Assembly: GCA_024138025.1 (NCBI GenBank)
Contig: JAMXBD010000395.1
Location: 984,930 to 1,048,929 of the forward strand
Length of the DNA stretch: 64,000 nucleotides
Direction of reading: 5' to 3'
From: Combretum micranthum
Lineage: Eukaryota > Streptophyta > Magnoliopsida > Myrtales > Combretaceae
The translations under genes and the position numbers were made by a program. Positions 11,939-23,890 of the stretch are shown one piece after another. Position 1 is the stretch's first letter. Every line of letters starts with the position of its first letter. A model generated the notes under the pieces. It was not told the DNA's origin. It saw only the letters and a program-made list of their open reading frames with translations, and made no database searches.

Positions 11939-12458
11939 TGTTAGGGTCCATCTCTTGTAATGCTTTTGTAGCACGACTCCACCTCTTTTTGTACAGATGA
12001 TGTATGGTAGGGAGGCTCCTTAAGGCCACTTTCCTTGTATAGTATTTTCCCTTGTAATTTCCATTTTTGGTAATCTTAGGTGTGACCTCCTCAAGAGTTT
12101 TAATGTCTCCTCCTGTCGGATCCAAGAATGCATAGAAAGCTCTTTATGGAGATATTAGTAACCTTGTGGATTCAACCTCTTACTCGCCACTTGACTATAC
12201 ATAATCAGGGAACTCATTGTGCACTGTCTCATACACATTGCATTATTGTTGATCATCAATAAACAAATTATTCCATTTCAAGTGTACCTTGTATTGATAT
12301 ACTATATTGTTCTTCTCTTGTTGTGTTCATCTATACTTGCAGCTTTACCACTAGGCGGAGGTCTTGTTGTGTGAGTTTAGGCTTGGTTACTACTACAGAG
12401 GTAGGATAGTAAGCGCTGCACGGTCTTAGTGTACTAGCGAGAGCCTGAGATCATGACA
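11939..12458 (+). repeat. Candidate 3' LTR of the outer element
   Basis: It starts with TGTTAGG just after a GGGGGAGGG purine tract and the end of pol, and ends with ATGACA, giving TG...CA ends and about 520 bp. There is no second copy in the window, so the right boundary is set only by the CA end and by PDS5-like exon sequence starting at 12527. Confidence 0.6.
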
Positions 12459-12526
12459 TTGTTGATGTTTGGATATTTTTTCATCAAATGATTATACTTT
12501 ATGAGCATGTGACAATTGGCTTTTAG

Positions 12527-14262
12527 GTAATTGGTGGCAAAGATTACGGTGAGGATCTGGTTGGCTCAAAAATTGGAGTTTGGTAGCCGATGGATAAGAC
12601 GTAGGCTTCTCAGTTTTCCTTGGTCTCTAATTATGGAAACGGATGGTGAATAGTAACAGTATTTGCTGGCTATTCAAAGCTATTCTCTCTTTGGCTATGA
12701 AACTAAAAATCAAGAAAAAATGAAAAGAATTTATGGTGTCTGCAAATAAAGGGAAAGAGTATTAATGCTTTCTTTCACTCATCTGGATTTACGGATATTA
12801 TAAAGGGGTGGTTGATTCATATATTCCTTTGACAAAGAAACACAAGGTAAGGCATGCGATTGTCCTGATCAAGTAATATTTACCAGGAAAAGAGTTCTAA
12901 AAGTAATATAAAATGAAAATTTCTTTGACTCATAAGTTGCATATGATGATGGTGATGAAGAAATATGAAATCTCAAGAAGGAAAAGTGGAACTGTGTTAC
13001 AGGGAAGTTAGAGTCAGATAAGATGTTGATCTGCCTCTTATTTTTAATCAACATGATGAGCCCTCTATTTCAAATCGAACTAATATATATATATATGTAT
13101 ATATATAAGTTTTTAACAGGAAGAGGACGGTGAAGATGACAAGCCAGTTGCCTCTTTAGAAATGTCTGTTCTGACAATTGTTGTGGATAATCTTCAGTGT
13201 AACTAAAGTTTCTTCTCCATGCTTGTATATGATTTTGCAATTAGAAGCTGTTTTCGAGTTATCTGCATGCATTGTGCAATGGTTTTGTGCTTCTTGCATG
13301 GACTTGTGTTTATGAAGTGGATTTAAGAGCTATGCTTCCTTTACTTGTCTTTTGGACTTGCTTTTACTCTATTGTCGTGGAAATTGAAAATGAGGAAGTG
13401 GCTTATGATATATTGTGGCTGATGAAGTAAATTGCTATTTTGAAAATGGTTTAGCATCCTTAAATAATATCTTTGTTTTACCTTTAGTTGGTTAGACCCA
13501 TGCAAGATAAATTTTGGTTTTTGGTTGGTGCCACCATGGGCATGCTGTACATTGATATATGAATGCTGTAATTGTAGGTTGTCTTACAGAGGAAAAGGTA
13601 ATGGGAAAATGGGGATTGGCGGTGAAGGTTGTCTATGGCCTGTAATTGTTTGACAAGAATTGAAGTTCATGGCTCAGTGTTCATGCAATTATTTCTTTCT
13701 GTATATTTCATTGATAACTTATCATGCCTAATGGCCAAGAAGTTCGATGAAAACTTTTTCCATTTTATAAGTAAATTTCTCGAGAATTACATTTTTGCGA
13801 CTTTGTTTTTTTAGGTTATTCTAATGCTTGCCACTGGTCTAATAATATGCTTGTTCCTTGACTTGGAAAATCTTATTTCACTCGATGCTTTTATATTTTG
13901 CTTTGTGCTTTTGGCCTGCACTGCATCATGAAATGAAGTCTTGTACTTTGCGCCTGTGGTAAATGGCCACTTACATTCAGATTATGAATAGATATTAGCA
14001 CAACGGAAAACAGCTATTTGACCAAGCCCAAAAAAGAGGCAGTTTGTGAATTCTGCTTAATTAACATCTTATTAATATTCTTTATGATCGACATCTTTGA
14101 ATTGCCCATTTTGATTGTCTATGCCACATATCTACATTTTGATTAAAGGCTCATGTTCGCAATTTCCAGGCCTCAGAAGAAAAAGGCAAAATCAAAATCT
14201 GATGTGTCAACTTCTAAGCTAGCAAAGATGGGTACTCTATTCATGCTTCTGTAGTAATTGAT
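12527..14262 (+). pseudogene. PDS5: 3' relic of a PDS5-like gene (Tudor region)
   Basis: Exon remnants resemble the C-terminal Tudor region of plant PDS5-like cohesin cofactors. 12527-12600 reads KDYGEDLVGSKIGVW, a TAG stop, then PMDKT; the stop stands where the family has the second W of VWWPMD. About 12790-12846 reads YYKGVVDSYIPLTKKHK and is followed by GTAAGG. From 12937 comes AYDDGDEE, a TGA stop region, then NLKKEKWNCV. 13120-13206 (after TTTTAACAG) is an acidic exon ending in TAA. 14170-14262 (after TTTCCAG) reads PQKKKAKSKSDVSTSKLAKM and soon stops. Two stops inside the Tudor domain and the absent N-terminal two thirds make it a pseudogene. The retrotransposon cluster lies directly upstream. 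It may be a duplicate of the gene starting at 54 kb, whose own C-terminus is outside the window. Confidence 0.8.
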
Positions 14263-16640
14263 ATGGGGTATCCATAAGATTTCAAAAGTAAGAGACGGCC
14301 TCTTTTTTGCATTATGCGCTCTGTAATTTGCTCATAATGGGTACACAAGATTCTGTAGGTTTTCGGATAGATTGTTCTGCCATTGATCTCGTGTATACTG
14401 CTTGAAGGTTCGTGAATTTCCAAGATCCAACGGTGTGCTGGGTGTTGGGTTGGTCTTGGACGTTTGTATGCCCTGTACAGTTACAAGGTAGATGCCATTT
14501 CATGGTTGAGAAGGACGAGTTCCCTTGGGCTATACAAAGGTCCCCCACCTAATTCCTCTCTTTCTGGTGTACGGTTTAATAATCCTTTTCCTTCTTTTTT
14601 TGTTTGTGAATGTGAGACATAAGGGACTTGGCAAATCCGTTTAAGGGAATGAAATTTTGATTCCAGCTTCCATTTTTTTTTCTAATGTTTGAAACCGTTT
14701 CTAAAAACCAGAATTGATAAGGTGGAATCATAAATTATACCATTGTTAATTATATGTAGTGATTTTTTTTTGTCTTATTATATAATCATTATATATTTAT
14801 TGTTAAGGATATTCCCAATAATTATACTTTTTAACAATTATATTGCATGTAATCTTATAAATATAGGAATTGATTTATCATTTTCAAATTCATTCCCTTT
14901 TAATCCATTTCAATCCAATCCAATCCATTTTATTTTTAATCATTCTTTAAATCATTCTTGCATAAATGTGAATGATGAATGAAGAGTGAATTGATAGTAT
15001 AGCGAATGCAACTAAAGTATTTATAACTTTGGCGTGGTTTCAAAAGATATTAATATTTGCTTACGTTTCAATACGCAATTGACTTTCTTAATGTTAGATA
15101 TATGTGGGACGAAAAAAAAAAAGTTAGATATTCGTCTAGTCTTGGTCCGAGAGCCCAGCCTTTGTTAATAGTATGTATGGCAAGGTTACGTCAAACGGCC
15201 CCTTCTCAACTTGTGATAACGACAAGCATTAAAAAGTTTGAAATGCCATCGAACATAAGAGAGGTACGGGACCTTGATACGTTCATCAACTTGCAGCGTA
15301 CGGACAATTTGGTCCCTTTCTCTTGGGTACCTTATGTTCATTGATGGTCTTTAAGAAGGCTCGCAGGGCACGACGGATTGATTTTTGGAACATCTAATAT
15401 AAGTAGGGTGAGAAAAAACCGATAAAATCGATCTGAAACTGAAAAATCACATCGAAAAATATTAATTAATCCATCGATTCCAGTTTAGGATTATGGTTTT
15501 TACTTTTTATCTTTTTCGATTTTCGGTTTCGGCTTGTAATTACGAGAAATCGATGGTTAGTGATTAATCGGTTTGATATCTATAAGCATATATATAACAT
15601 ATAATTAATTTTAAAAAAATATAAAATAGATAAAGTTAAAACCCTAAAATTTAACTCCCATTACTTTTCTATCTCTTTAGTCTTTTCCATATAATCTTCG
15701 ATATTTACGCGTTAGTTTTAAAACATTTTACATTTATATACATATATTTATATTTAAATCATTCATGTTCTACATTTTCATTTTGCTTGCTTTTTCTGCT
15801 CTTCTTGTGAATGACAGCTCGACGTTTAGACCTTGAATATTTATGTTTTAATTATTATGTTATTCTATTGTAATTTGAAAAAAGGAGAAGACTATAAATT
15901 TTTAATATATATAATGCTGTATTAGAGTTATATTCCTAATTTGTTATTGGTGTTATAGTTCTTTAACTTGTTGATTTGCAATATTTGAATGTAATTGTAA
16001 TATTTAACTTATTAATTTGCAAATTTTTAATGTAATTATGAATCAAAAGGGTTTAATTTTTCATGAACCAACTGAAAATATAGTTAACCGCAACTTTTAG
16101 TCAACCTTTTAATCAAAAGGGTTAAAAATCAAAAATAAAAAATAATGATTAAAAAAAGAGGTTAATTATTAAGGCAGTTAATCATTAATAATAGGCCAAT
16201 TTAGGTTTGAGATTTAAAAAAAAAAATTGATTATTTTGGTTCGGTTCAAAAAAAGGATCATAAAATGGTTAATTAAACCATGTTCACCCTATATATGAGG
16301 ACTACGACTTCAGAATGATGTAAAAAAATTTTAGTAAAAGAAAAGAGGAGATGATTGTTATCAAATAATAATATAAAGAGAGAATGCTGGTAATATTACA
16401 TGTTAAGTGCTAAATTGATATTGTTCTAACTTGAGTTGCTCGTTCTATCATGTAAGAGAAATACCTCAATTAGGGTAGCTTATATATTCTTTTGTTTGCT
16501 AAAATAGTTCAAAGGAAATCCATATCACACTTCAGTTGCATAAAACTTCAGAGTGAGTTTTGGTGTCTTAACTTAATCTTCAAGTTTTGTTTGTCAAATT
16601 AGGAGCCTTGGGTTCTAATCAAAGTTTTCAAATCCACTTA
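14263..16640. other. Intergenic AT-rich DNA
   Basis: No gene is recognised. The frames at 14743-14982 and 15057-15344 have no visible domain. A CAATCCAATCCATT-rich stretch near 14890-14990 is the inverse of the GGAATGGATTGG motif in the element at about 16.6 kb, so it may be another copy of that family. 15400-16270 is AT-rich and low in complexity. Confidence 0.5.
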
Positions 16641-16644
16641 TGTC

Positions 16645-17020
16645 ATGTTTGGTACGCTGGAATGATTTAGAATGAAATGGAATGGATTGGATTTGGAAAT
16701 GACAAATTCATTTCTATGTTTGGAAGATTACATGGAATGGAATGGCCGAAAAGTGTAATTGCTAGGAATGTCCTTAGTAATAAACGCAAAATATGAATAC
16801 ATGATAGGATGAAAAAGTAACTACCCTATATATAACTAATAAGGGTGGAATGGAATTGCAATTTCGTCTTCTAAAAGGCGGAATCAAATTCCCTTTTAAA
16901 GTTAGAATCGTCAATTCTAAGGAATCGTGATTTCAACTTTTAAAAACCCTTCCAAACATTGGGAAAATGAATAGAAACCAGAATTGAGATTTAATTCTGG
17001 TCCATTCCTCCATACCAGTG
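16645..17020. mobile_element. Candidate MITE
   Basis: The left end (TTTGGTACGCTGGAATG) and the reverse complement of the right end (CTGGTATGGAGGAATG) are imperfect inverted repeats about 375 bp apart; both continue into AGAAT. I see no target duplication, so the boundaries are approximate. Confidence 0.4.
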
Positions 17021-17114
17021 GAATCTAGACCCTACTAACATGATAAAGGGAGAGACATGATAAAATTGATAGTTAGATCAATTGTTGGTGTATTCTCCTT
17101 GGGATCCTTTGGAC

Positions 17115-17600
17115 TTAATCTGATGGGTTCACTAGCATTGTAAGTAGTACGGATCTGCTTACTAGCAAATGTAAGCTAAGATGTGTTAGAAGTGCCCCAA
17201 AAATAGGCTCTCCAATGCTCAAATTAATGGAAAACTTACGAAAATGAGGATATATCAACATTAAGAAATAGAGGGTATTGGAGAGTATGTGTCGGTTCTC
17301 CAAAATAGAGGTATGATTGATGTATGTGAAATTAAGGAGAAATATAATCATATGCTTACTAATCTGATGGGTTCACTAGCATTGTGAGTAGTACGGATCT
17401 GCTTACTAGCAAATGTAAGCTAAGATGTGTTAGAAGTGCCCCAAAATAGGCTCTCCAATGCTCAAATTAATGGAAAACTTATGAAAATGAGAATATATCA
17501 ACATTAAGAAATACAGGGTATTGGAGAGTATGTGTCGGTTCTCCAAAATAGAGGTATGATTGATGTATGTGAAATTAAGAAGAAATATAATCATATGCCT
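17115..17600. repeat. 244-bp tandem duplication
   Basis: 17115-17357 is repeated head to tail at 17358-17600 with a few differences (for example CATTGTAAG against CATTGTGAG). Each unit holds GGGTTCACTAGCATTG and ATGTGTCGGTTCTCC. The block ends about 160 bp from the point where the broken TNL gene is truncated. Confidence 0.92.
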
Positions 17601-17761
17601 TGGCCTGGGCTTTTTCAGAAAAGGAGAGAAACTACTGCTAAGTTTCTTTGATTTTTTAGCCCCTGTAAGATAATGGCAAGTATAACTTGTTCGCGGAGTG
17701 TTAATAGAGGGCAATCTCTTTGGTAGTGCTACTTGGTGCACGACTTAACTCATTTGCTAGG

Positions 17762-19445
17762 GAGGATATTTTCATCTTCTTAATTGCTTCAAAACCTCAT
17801 CCCATTCTTTTCTGTTTCTGCTGTTGGACAAATAAGAACCTACCAACCAAATAAAGTAAGGGTTTCCCCCAATCACAGAAACAATATCAGAAGACAGAGA
17901 ATCATATCCTACCTCAGGAGAATCTGTTTTAAAAGCATGCCTACAAAAGAGTTGGAGAGCGTAGGGCTTTTTTAGGTCATCTACTTGATATATTTCCATG
18001 CCAACAAGAAGTTCTGGATTTCTTGTAGTCGGGATAATTCCACCTTTAAGGCCAAAAAATTGAAGTCCCACGCCAAATGCTTCGAGCTAATCTGACTTAT
18101 CCACATCATCTAAGATAATCAAGACCTTCGTAACTATAAACCCATTATAAATAAACCTTATATTGGCCTCACGGGAATGAAGTTTTGCAAATTTCTTCCC
18201 ACTGAGCTGTGAAATCAATAGAGCTTGCAGAGAAAGGACACCGCCGTCTCGAATTTTGGATATAAAACTGCAACCATCTAAATTACTACAGAGTTTGTTG
18301 GATATAGTCTTGGCAAGAGTTATGTTGCCAATGCCGGCCATGCCACAAATTCCGACTACTCGCACACCATCAGAGGAAATATGAAGCTTTTCAACAACTG
18401 CCTTCACGTGTTGGTCTATTCCAACTAAATTACCTTTTATAGGAACTTCACAGGTTCGTAATCGCTCCATAACTATTGAAAAAATTTCCTTTACTAGTTG
18501 CGATTAGCCTACTTTCCTATTGAAAAAAACGTGCAACAAGGAGAAATAAGGGATGCAATTCAAAAGTTGAAAAATGATGGGCAAAGTATAAATACAACCT
18601 TTACAAGTGTTGATGGATCTTAAGCTGCCAAAAAACTTCCATCTTATTCCAACTTTTAAAAATATGCAATTACTTCATGAACAATCGCTAAACCCAAAAA
18701 CCATTCCCTCTATTTAGGACTCTTAGCGGCTTCAAAATTGATGCAACATCGATTAATGGGCTTCAAAATTGATGCAACATCGATTAATGGTTTTTGAAAT
18801 TGTATTTGCAATTATTAAAATAAAGGAAGAAAGAAAGAAAGAAAAGATCAAAACAAAGCTTCTTCCACTGCTTAAAGCAAGAGACTTACGGCCCCACAGG
18901 ATATCCTTTTAGAAATCCAATCTCTCGCAGCGCTTTCTTCCAATGGTCAAGAACTTGTGAGTCAACTATATTCTTCTGATCTAGCTCGAAGGGCTTCTCA
19001 AATGAGCCTATCTGGTTTCGAACATCAGATGGCTCAATTTCATAGAAGATAGGAAAGTACACTCGTTCATCTTAGACATCTCATGGAGATAGATCTTGTT
19101 GAAAGCATAATCCGGGAAAAGATGGGAATAGATAACTTGGACTTCTCAACAGCTTCCACGAGACTAGGATGGATGTCTTCTCTAGCTCGAAGTTTCTTAT
19201 CATCCTTATAGACATGGACTCCTGCATCCTCAAGTTGATCGTATAGGAAATTTGTAAATTTATAACAAGTGTCTAATCCTCTGAAACTGAAAAAAGAAAG
19301 AAAAAGAAAAAGCATCGTATTGAAATCCTTCAAAAGAAGAAATGGAACTAGATCCCTTAGTGATTTCCTAGAGTTGGATCGTGCTAGTGGAGTTCTTGTT
19401 CCAGTCATAGCAAGTACGAGTAACTGAAGAAGAAGAGGTGACCAT
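17762..19445 (-). pseudogene. TIR-NBS pseudogene, truncated before the LRR
   Basis: This is a broken paralogue of the TNL at 44.4-48.0 kb. The TIR exon runs 19445-18890 and ends at the same GGGGCC/GTAAGT donor as the intact gene. Its ATG at 19445-19443 is soon followed by an in-frame TAG. The TIR reads FFSFRGLDT, VYKDDKKLRAREDI, then changes frame near 19100 to read YLHEMSKM, and has lost a few codons before the IEPSDVR block. The NBS part (18480-17762) reads GICGMAGIGNITLAK: the Walker A lysine is asparagine. LIILDDVDKSD is followed by a stop near 18090. GNPYFIWLVGSYL and the end of the nucleotide-binding region are present, but the winged helix, the MHD motif and all LRRs are missing; the coding match ends near 17762. 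No functional receptor can be made. Confidence 0.88.
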
Positions 19446-19799
19446 CCACGAAAGAAAAGCTACGTTTGCTAGGATAAAGAAGATAGTGTAGCAGTTGCTC
19501 CGATCCAACTGCACAAGGAGAATGTTTAGGAGCAGAAATAGGTAGTGATTGGATAAAACTTCAGTCTTACATATCTATAGATCATATATAATAGAAAGTT
19601 CTTTTTATTTTTTTTCCCTTGAAAGTTTTTTCCAAATTCTTTTACTTTTTATCTGGTGGCATCATAAAAAAAAAAAAGAAAAAAAACTATATTCAAATTT
19701 TAACCATAATCATGAGCCTAATATTTATAATAAATAAAAGACAAGTATCCGAATTGGCCAGGTTCTTCTTCTTCTTCTTTTGTTTTTTAGCGTTGGTTA
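19446..19799. other. 5' flank of the TNL pseudogene
   Basis: The first 100 bp or so resemble the region just upstream of the intact TNL at 48.0 kb (GAAAGAAAAGCTA followed by similar sequence). The rest is AT-rich and has no gene. Confidence 0.55.
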
Positions 19800-20712
19800 G
19801 GGTTTGTTTGATTCAGACTTTTATTCAATCCTAATGGACTATTATGGTATATAATGAATACTAATTATTTGATATAAACTCATTAGTTGTGTAATTTGTT
19901 ATTATAAACAGTTGTAAGATTGCATTATCACTCAGTATGTCCGTGCTTTCAATTGTTTTTTGTATATACCTTTCATCAATTTATGCGATTGTTTCTACCT
20001 TCTTCAATTTGTCTGAATTTCATGATATTCAATTTCTTGGATTGTACAACATGTTCACTGTATCTATAAAAAAAATTACTCAAATATTGACCATATGAAT
20101 ATAATTACAAAAATTTATTGAAAAATACTTTTTATAAATGAAATATGATATAATTTTAACCAAATGGCATAAAGTAATTAGGATATAATGTTTAGACATG
20201 ATATCACTTGAAAAAAAAAAAAAAGGATATTCGAAAATGTGCATTTATCCCAAGTTTATTTGTGATGGTATGATAAAAAGTTTGCATTTTGGAGAGTGGT
20301 TGCTTCTTCACAGCAGAACAAAGGTAATAAATCTCTGACCTCTTTTAATGCGCAATCTGAAGTCTTTGATCACTTTTCTTATAATAGATTTTTTAATCCT
20401 CGTGCTGAGGTTTACCCAATCGAAGAGACCTTTAGCCGTGAACATCATTCTTTTTAAAAAGGATTTTTCTATTTTTCAAAATTGTGTTATAAACATGCAA
20501 TATCCATTAGTACTAATAATATGTATACATTCTATTTTAAAATTAGATTTTATTATAGTAATTAATTTTAATAATAGAGGTAAATAAAAAGTAATTTCCA
20601 ATTTCTTACATGGCATACTGTGGTTTAAAACCTATTCTTGTTGTCTATTCTACTTGTCAATTTGCATCAACTTAGAGCTGCATTTTCTAGCTATGTGAGG
20701 AAGAGTTTGGAC
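19800..20712. repeat. Duplicated TNL 5'-flanking segment, copy 1
   Basis: 19800-20038 and 20608-20712 match 49737-50034 (for example GTAAGATTGCATT, GTGCTTTCAATTG, GTGGTTTAAAACC and AGGAAGAGTTTGGA in the same order). Both copies lie upstream of a minus-strand TNL, so the duplication included flanking DNA. The copies differ by the 560-bp block at 20039-20598. Confidence 0.82.
20039..20598. other. 560-bp insertion/deletion block flanked by a 9-bp direct repeat
   Basis: Present here, absent from the paralogous copy at 49.9 kb. CAATTTCTT lies at both edges (20030-20038 and 20599-20607). Either a transposon with a 9-bp target duplication inserted here, or the other copy lost the block by recombination between the 9-mers. 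I see no convincing terminal inverted repeats. Confidence 0.6.
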
Positions 20713-21233
20713 TATTGAAAGAGAGATTGGTTCCTTATCTTACGAGGAAATTGTTTTATTGCAAACTTGCTAAATAAAAATTATGTAAATACAATACATA
20801 AAAATAAGATACCAACGTAAAATATTTTTCAAGTAAATCACATGTAAAACGTGTGACTCTAGTTGCATATATGACATGCAATTTATGTGTAAATATTATG
20901 GCCGCATATAAATTACGAAAGTGCATGCTCACGCAAATGTGTTACCATATAAATTTCATTTTAGATGTGATTTAGCGCTGATAATCTTATAATTATTTTA
21001 GCATAATTTGTATTTGCGTAATTTTTTTTAAGGATTGGTAGACATATGTTTTACCTCTCATTCTACAATTAGACCATTTTAGGTATGTAATAAATTTATA
21101 TACATGATTATATGTACATATGTCCCTTTATGTAGGTCTTTTAAGCAGGGTTCTTATTATCTTTTCTCTTGTAATACATTAGTGCTACATTAGGATTGTT
21201 CTGTTTAATACCTACATAGTGCAATTACTCTTT
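20713..21233. other. Intergenic AT-rich DNA
   Basis: No gene. The end ATAATTTGTATTTGCGTAATTTTTT near 20990-21020 resembles the terminal repeats of the element at 26.2-28.0 kb, so a relic of that family may be present. Confidence 0.4.
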
Positions 21234-23890
21234 GTGATGGAGTTCAAAGGTCGAGTCACCATCAAGAGTAGTTGACTGAAAACAATTAAAGCAACATCAA
21301 TTCAAATTTGGGAACAAGTTGTGTAATGAGACAAGAATGAGGCAATTAGCAAAAAGCAAGTGACTATCTAAATAGTGATTGGAATAAGTTGTACAATGAA
21401 TTATCAAATATCTTATACACTATAAATACAAATAATCTTGGTACATAGGTGTTCTAACAAGGCTAGCTAACCTTCAAAAACAATGATGTGACCTTTAGAA
21501 GAGTGTTTTAGGGTTTTGGTCCGTGTGCTTAAGTCCTCTAATATTATGGGCTAGTAGTCAACACTAATGGCACTTTCTTATATATGAAATATTCTCATAG
21601 CTTGTTGATTGCATGTAGCATAGATGGTACCAATCATATAATCTCCTTGGCCTTTGTATTATAGTTTGTGAATGGCCTACTTAGATGAGATAGCATAAGA
21701 TAAGACAAAGTGAATGGTAGTAAGTTTGATAAAAGAACTAAAGGTTTTCTATGTAATCGGTGCCTTTCTACAAAGTGAACCTTTAAGCCACCAAACAAGC
21801 TCTATGGCACTTAACCTGCCCCTCAATGTTATGTTTGACTCGGAATTTCTAAGTGCTATCAACTATATTTTATTTTGCTAAAACCTTAAACGTAAGAAAA
21901 AAGCTAAAAAAGCAATGAAAGGAGGCTTAGGCTGTTCAAATGTGAAAAGGAATTGATAATTGAATAGCATGTTGTGAAGGAGTTCAAAGGTTGAGTCACG
22001 GTTAAGAATAGTTAAAGGAAAACAATTAAATCAACATCAACCCAAATTTGGGAATAAGTTGTACAAGGAGAGAGCATGAGGTGACAAGCAAAAATTGAGT
22101 GAACCCGTTTATAGTGATTGGAAAAAGTTGTATGATGAATTATCAAACATGGATTCTATGTCATTTGAATGTTTATTATCTTTATAATATGAGTCATTTT
22201 CTTTATCAAAGTTCTTATTGGCATTTTTGCTTTGATAATGTATTATTCCTTGAATAAATTAGTTATTCCTTATGTCATTGAAGTATGTAACTTCAACAGT
22301 AAAACCATAAGGTGAAAAATAATTTTATTCTGAATTATCCCTAGTCGTTCATTATATGGAATAATAATGAATTAAGACTAGTATGTTGGTTAGATGATGA
22401 TCATGTTTTATTGATCATGGATATAAGATATTAATTCAGCACATGAATACATGTAGAGTACATTGTATTTGAATGACCAAATATGAGAATGCTATATGGA
22501 TTAATGCGATAAGTATTTCTCATTTGCATTGTTGGTTTAGTCCTTAGACCTGAAATCACCATGGATTCCAACATGAGGAATATTGTGTTTTGACTCAATC
22601 AAATGTTATCTTTAACCGGATTATTATAAAGGTTGAGATTGGGTATAATATAAATCATGTAGAGGAAGTTAAGTGATCAAGATGTGATTTGTTTCTCTCA
22701 TTAATTTGATAGAGATATCGTTTGGGCCTCTTGATGAGTAAGACTAAGAAATGCATGGTCGTGCTCAAATAAATTAATAAGAAGTTATCAATATCATTGG
22801 TTTAAGTCAATCACACTCTGGATTCAAGAAATATGTGATGAAACAATATAAGAGTGTATTGATCCACACCTATGTTTAATTATAAGATATCGTATAACAA
22901 AAGGACTAAGTAACTGACTGTTAATAGGTAAAGTCGGATCACCGATTTTCACTTAATTTGGGTAGGCATAATGTCTTGCTAGAGACTAATTATGTCTTGT
23001 AGGTCTAAAATGTGTTTTAGGGTTACTGCCAACATTAAGTTAACCTACATGGTCACACACAAATGATGAATTGATTGGATCATGGGTTATTCTAGATAAC
23101 CATATCGGGAATTATATAAGTATTCTTAATTAGATTAAGAATAATAAATAATTATTAAATAAAATTATTATTTTATAGGATATTGTCGTTTAATAGAGAA
23201 AACCCTAATAAGATTAGGGTTAGTAACCAACAGTCATATCTTCTTATAAATAGGAGGTGATGGTCACCTCTAGGGTTTACAAACACTTGTCGTCACATTA
23301 GAATTACATAGAAACTCTATAACTAAAATAAGAGAGACCCTTCTATGAGAGGTTCCTAAAAAAACTTGAAATTGTTCCAAGGTGCTAGACATACATAGAT
23401 TCGATTGGAAATTCTTTCGTATGGATACAGTAGAGGGTGTTCGCATTTGCAACATCTCATATCCGAATTTCTAGAGTTTTAAAGCATCAAAAAAGGTAAT
23501 TTTATCCTTATAAATTTGATTGCATCGCATGGATCCAAAATTGAGGATTTAGGGTTCATATTTTTTGAAATATATATTATATATATATTTTTTCGTTACT
23601 CTTTGATCCCTAAATTCTTAACAATTACATGTTATTCAACAATTAAATGTTATAATCTGGGTATATAGGTGTTCTGGTAAGGCTGGCTAATTGATAAAAA
23701 CAATGAGGTGACCTTTAGAAGAATATTTTGGGGTTTTGCTCCATGTATTCAAGTCCTCAATTTTGTAGGCAAGTAGTCACCATTTTATGGAACTTTCTTG
23801 TATAGGAAATATTCGCAACGCTTATTGATTGCATGTAACATGGATGGTGTCAATCATATAGTTTCATTGGCCTTGGCATTATTGGATAAA
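21234..23890. repeat. Pair of ~430-bp direct repeats, the second split by an insertion
   Basis: Copy 1 is 21234-21665. Copy 2 is 21974-22151 plus 23627-23890, interrupted by the 1475-bp insertion. Shared landmarks in order are GGAGTTCAAAGGT, AAATTTGGGAA, GAATTATCAAA, ATAGGTGTTCT, GTGACCTTTAGAAGA and TTGATTGCATGTA. The copies start 740 bp apart. They could be old LTRs of a small element or a simple duplication; no coding sequence lies between them. Confidence 0.78.
22152..23626. mobile_element. Insertion resembling a solo LTR
   Basis: A 1475-bp block interrupts direct-repeat copy 2 and is flanked by ACATG on both sides (22147-22151 and 23627-23631). It has no coding sequence. It contains a TATAAATAGGAGG promoter-like site near 23236, an AACCCTAATAAGATTAGGG stretch, and a right end (CTTTGATCCCTAAATTCTTAACA) like the 3' ends of plant LTRs that precede a primer-binding site, but none follows. 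A solo LTR is the best guess, though the termini are not a clear TG...CA pair at the duplication borders. Confidence 0.6.

Larger units (their letters stand above)
2450..12458 (+). mobile_element. Ty3/gypsy retrotransposon, 5'-truncated, split by a nested insertion
   Basis: The order gag, protease, reverse transcriptase, RNase H, integrase and a chromodomain-like tail marks a Ty3/gypsy (Metaviridae) element. I find no 5' LTR or primer-binding site: the gag leader abuts the integrase relic directly. A candidate 3' LTR lies at 11939-12458, preceded by a purine-rich tract at about 11928-11938. Many in-frame stops show that it is dead. The minus-strand element at 6425-11333 landed in its integrase region; after removing that element and one copy of the TATTG duplication, the reading frame continues in phase. 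The left boundary is approximate. Confidence 0.85.

Noticed and set aside
16300..17040. Coding relic between the PDS5 relic and the TNL pseudogene
   Set aside because: No frame stays open and the sequence shows inverted-repeat structure instead.
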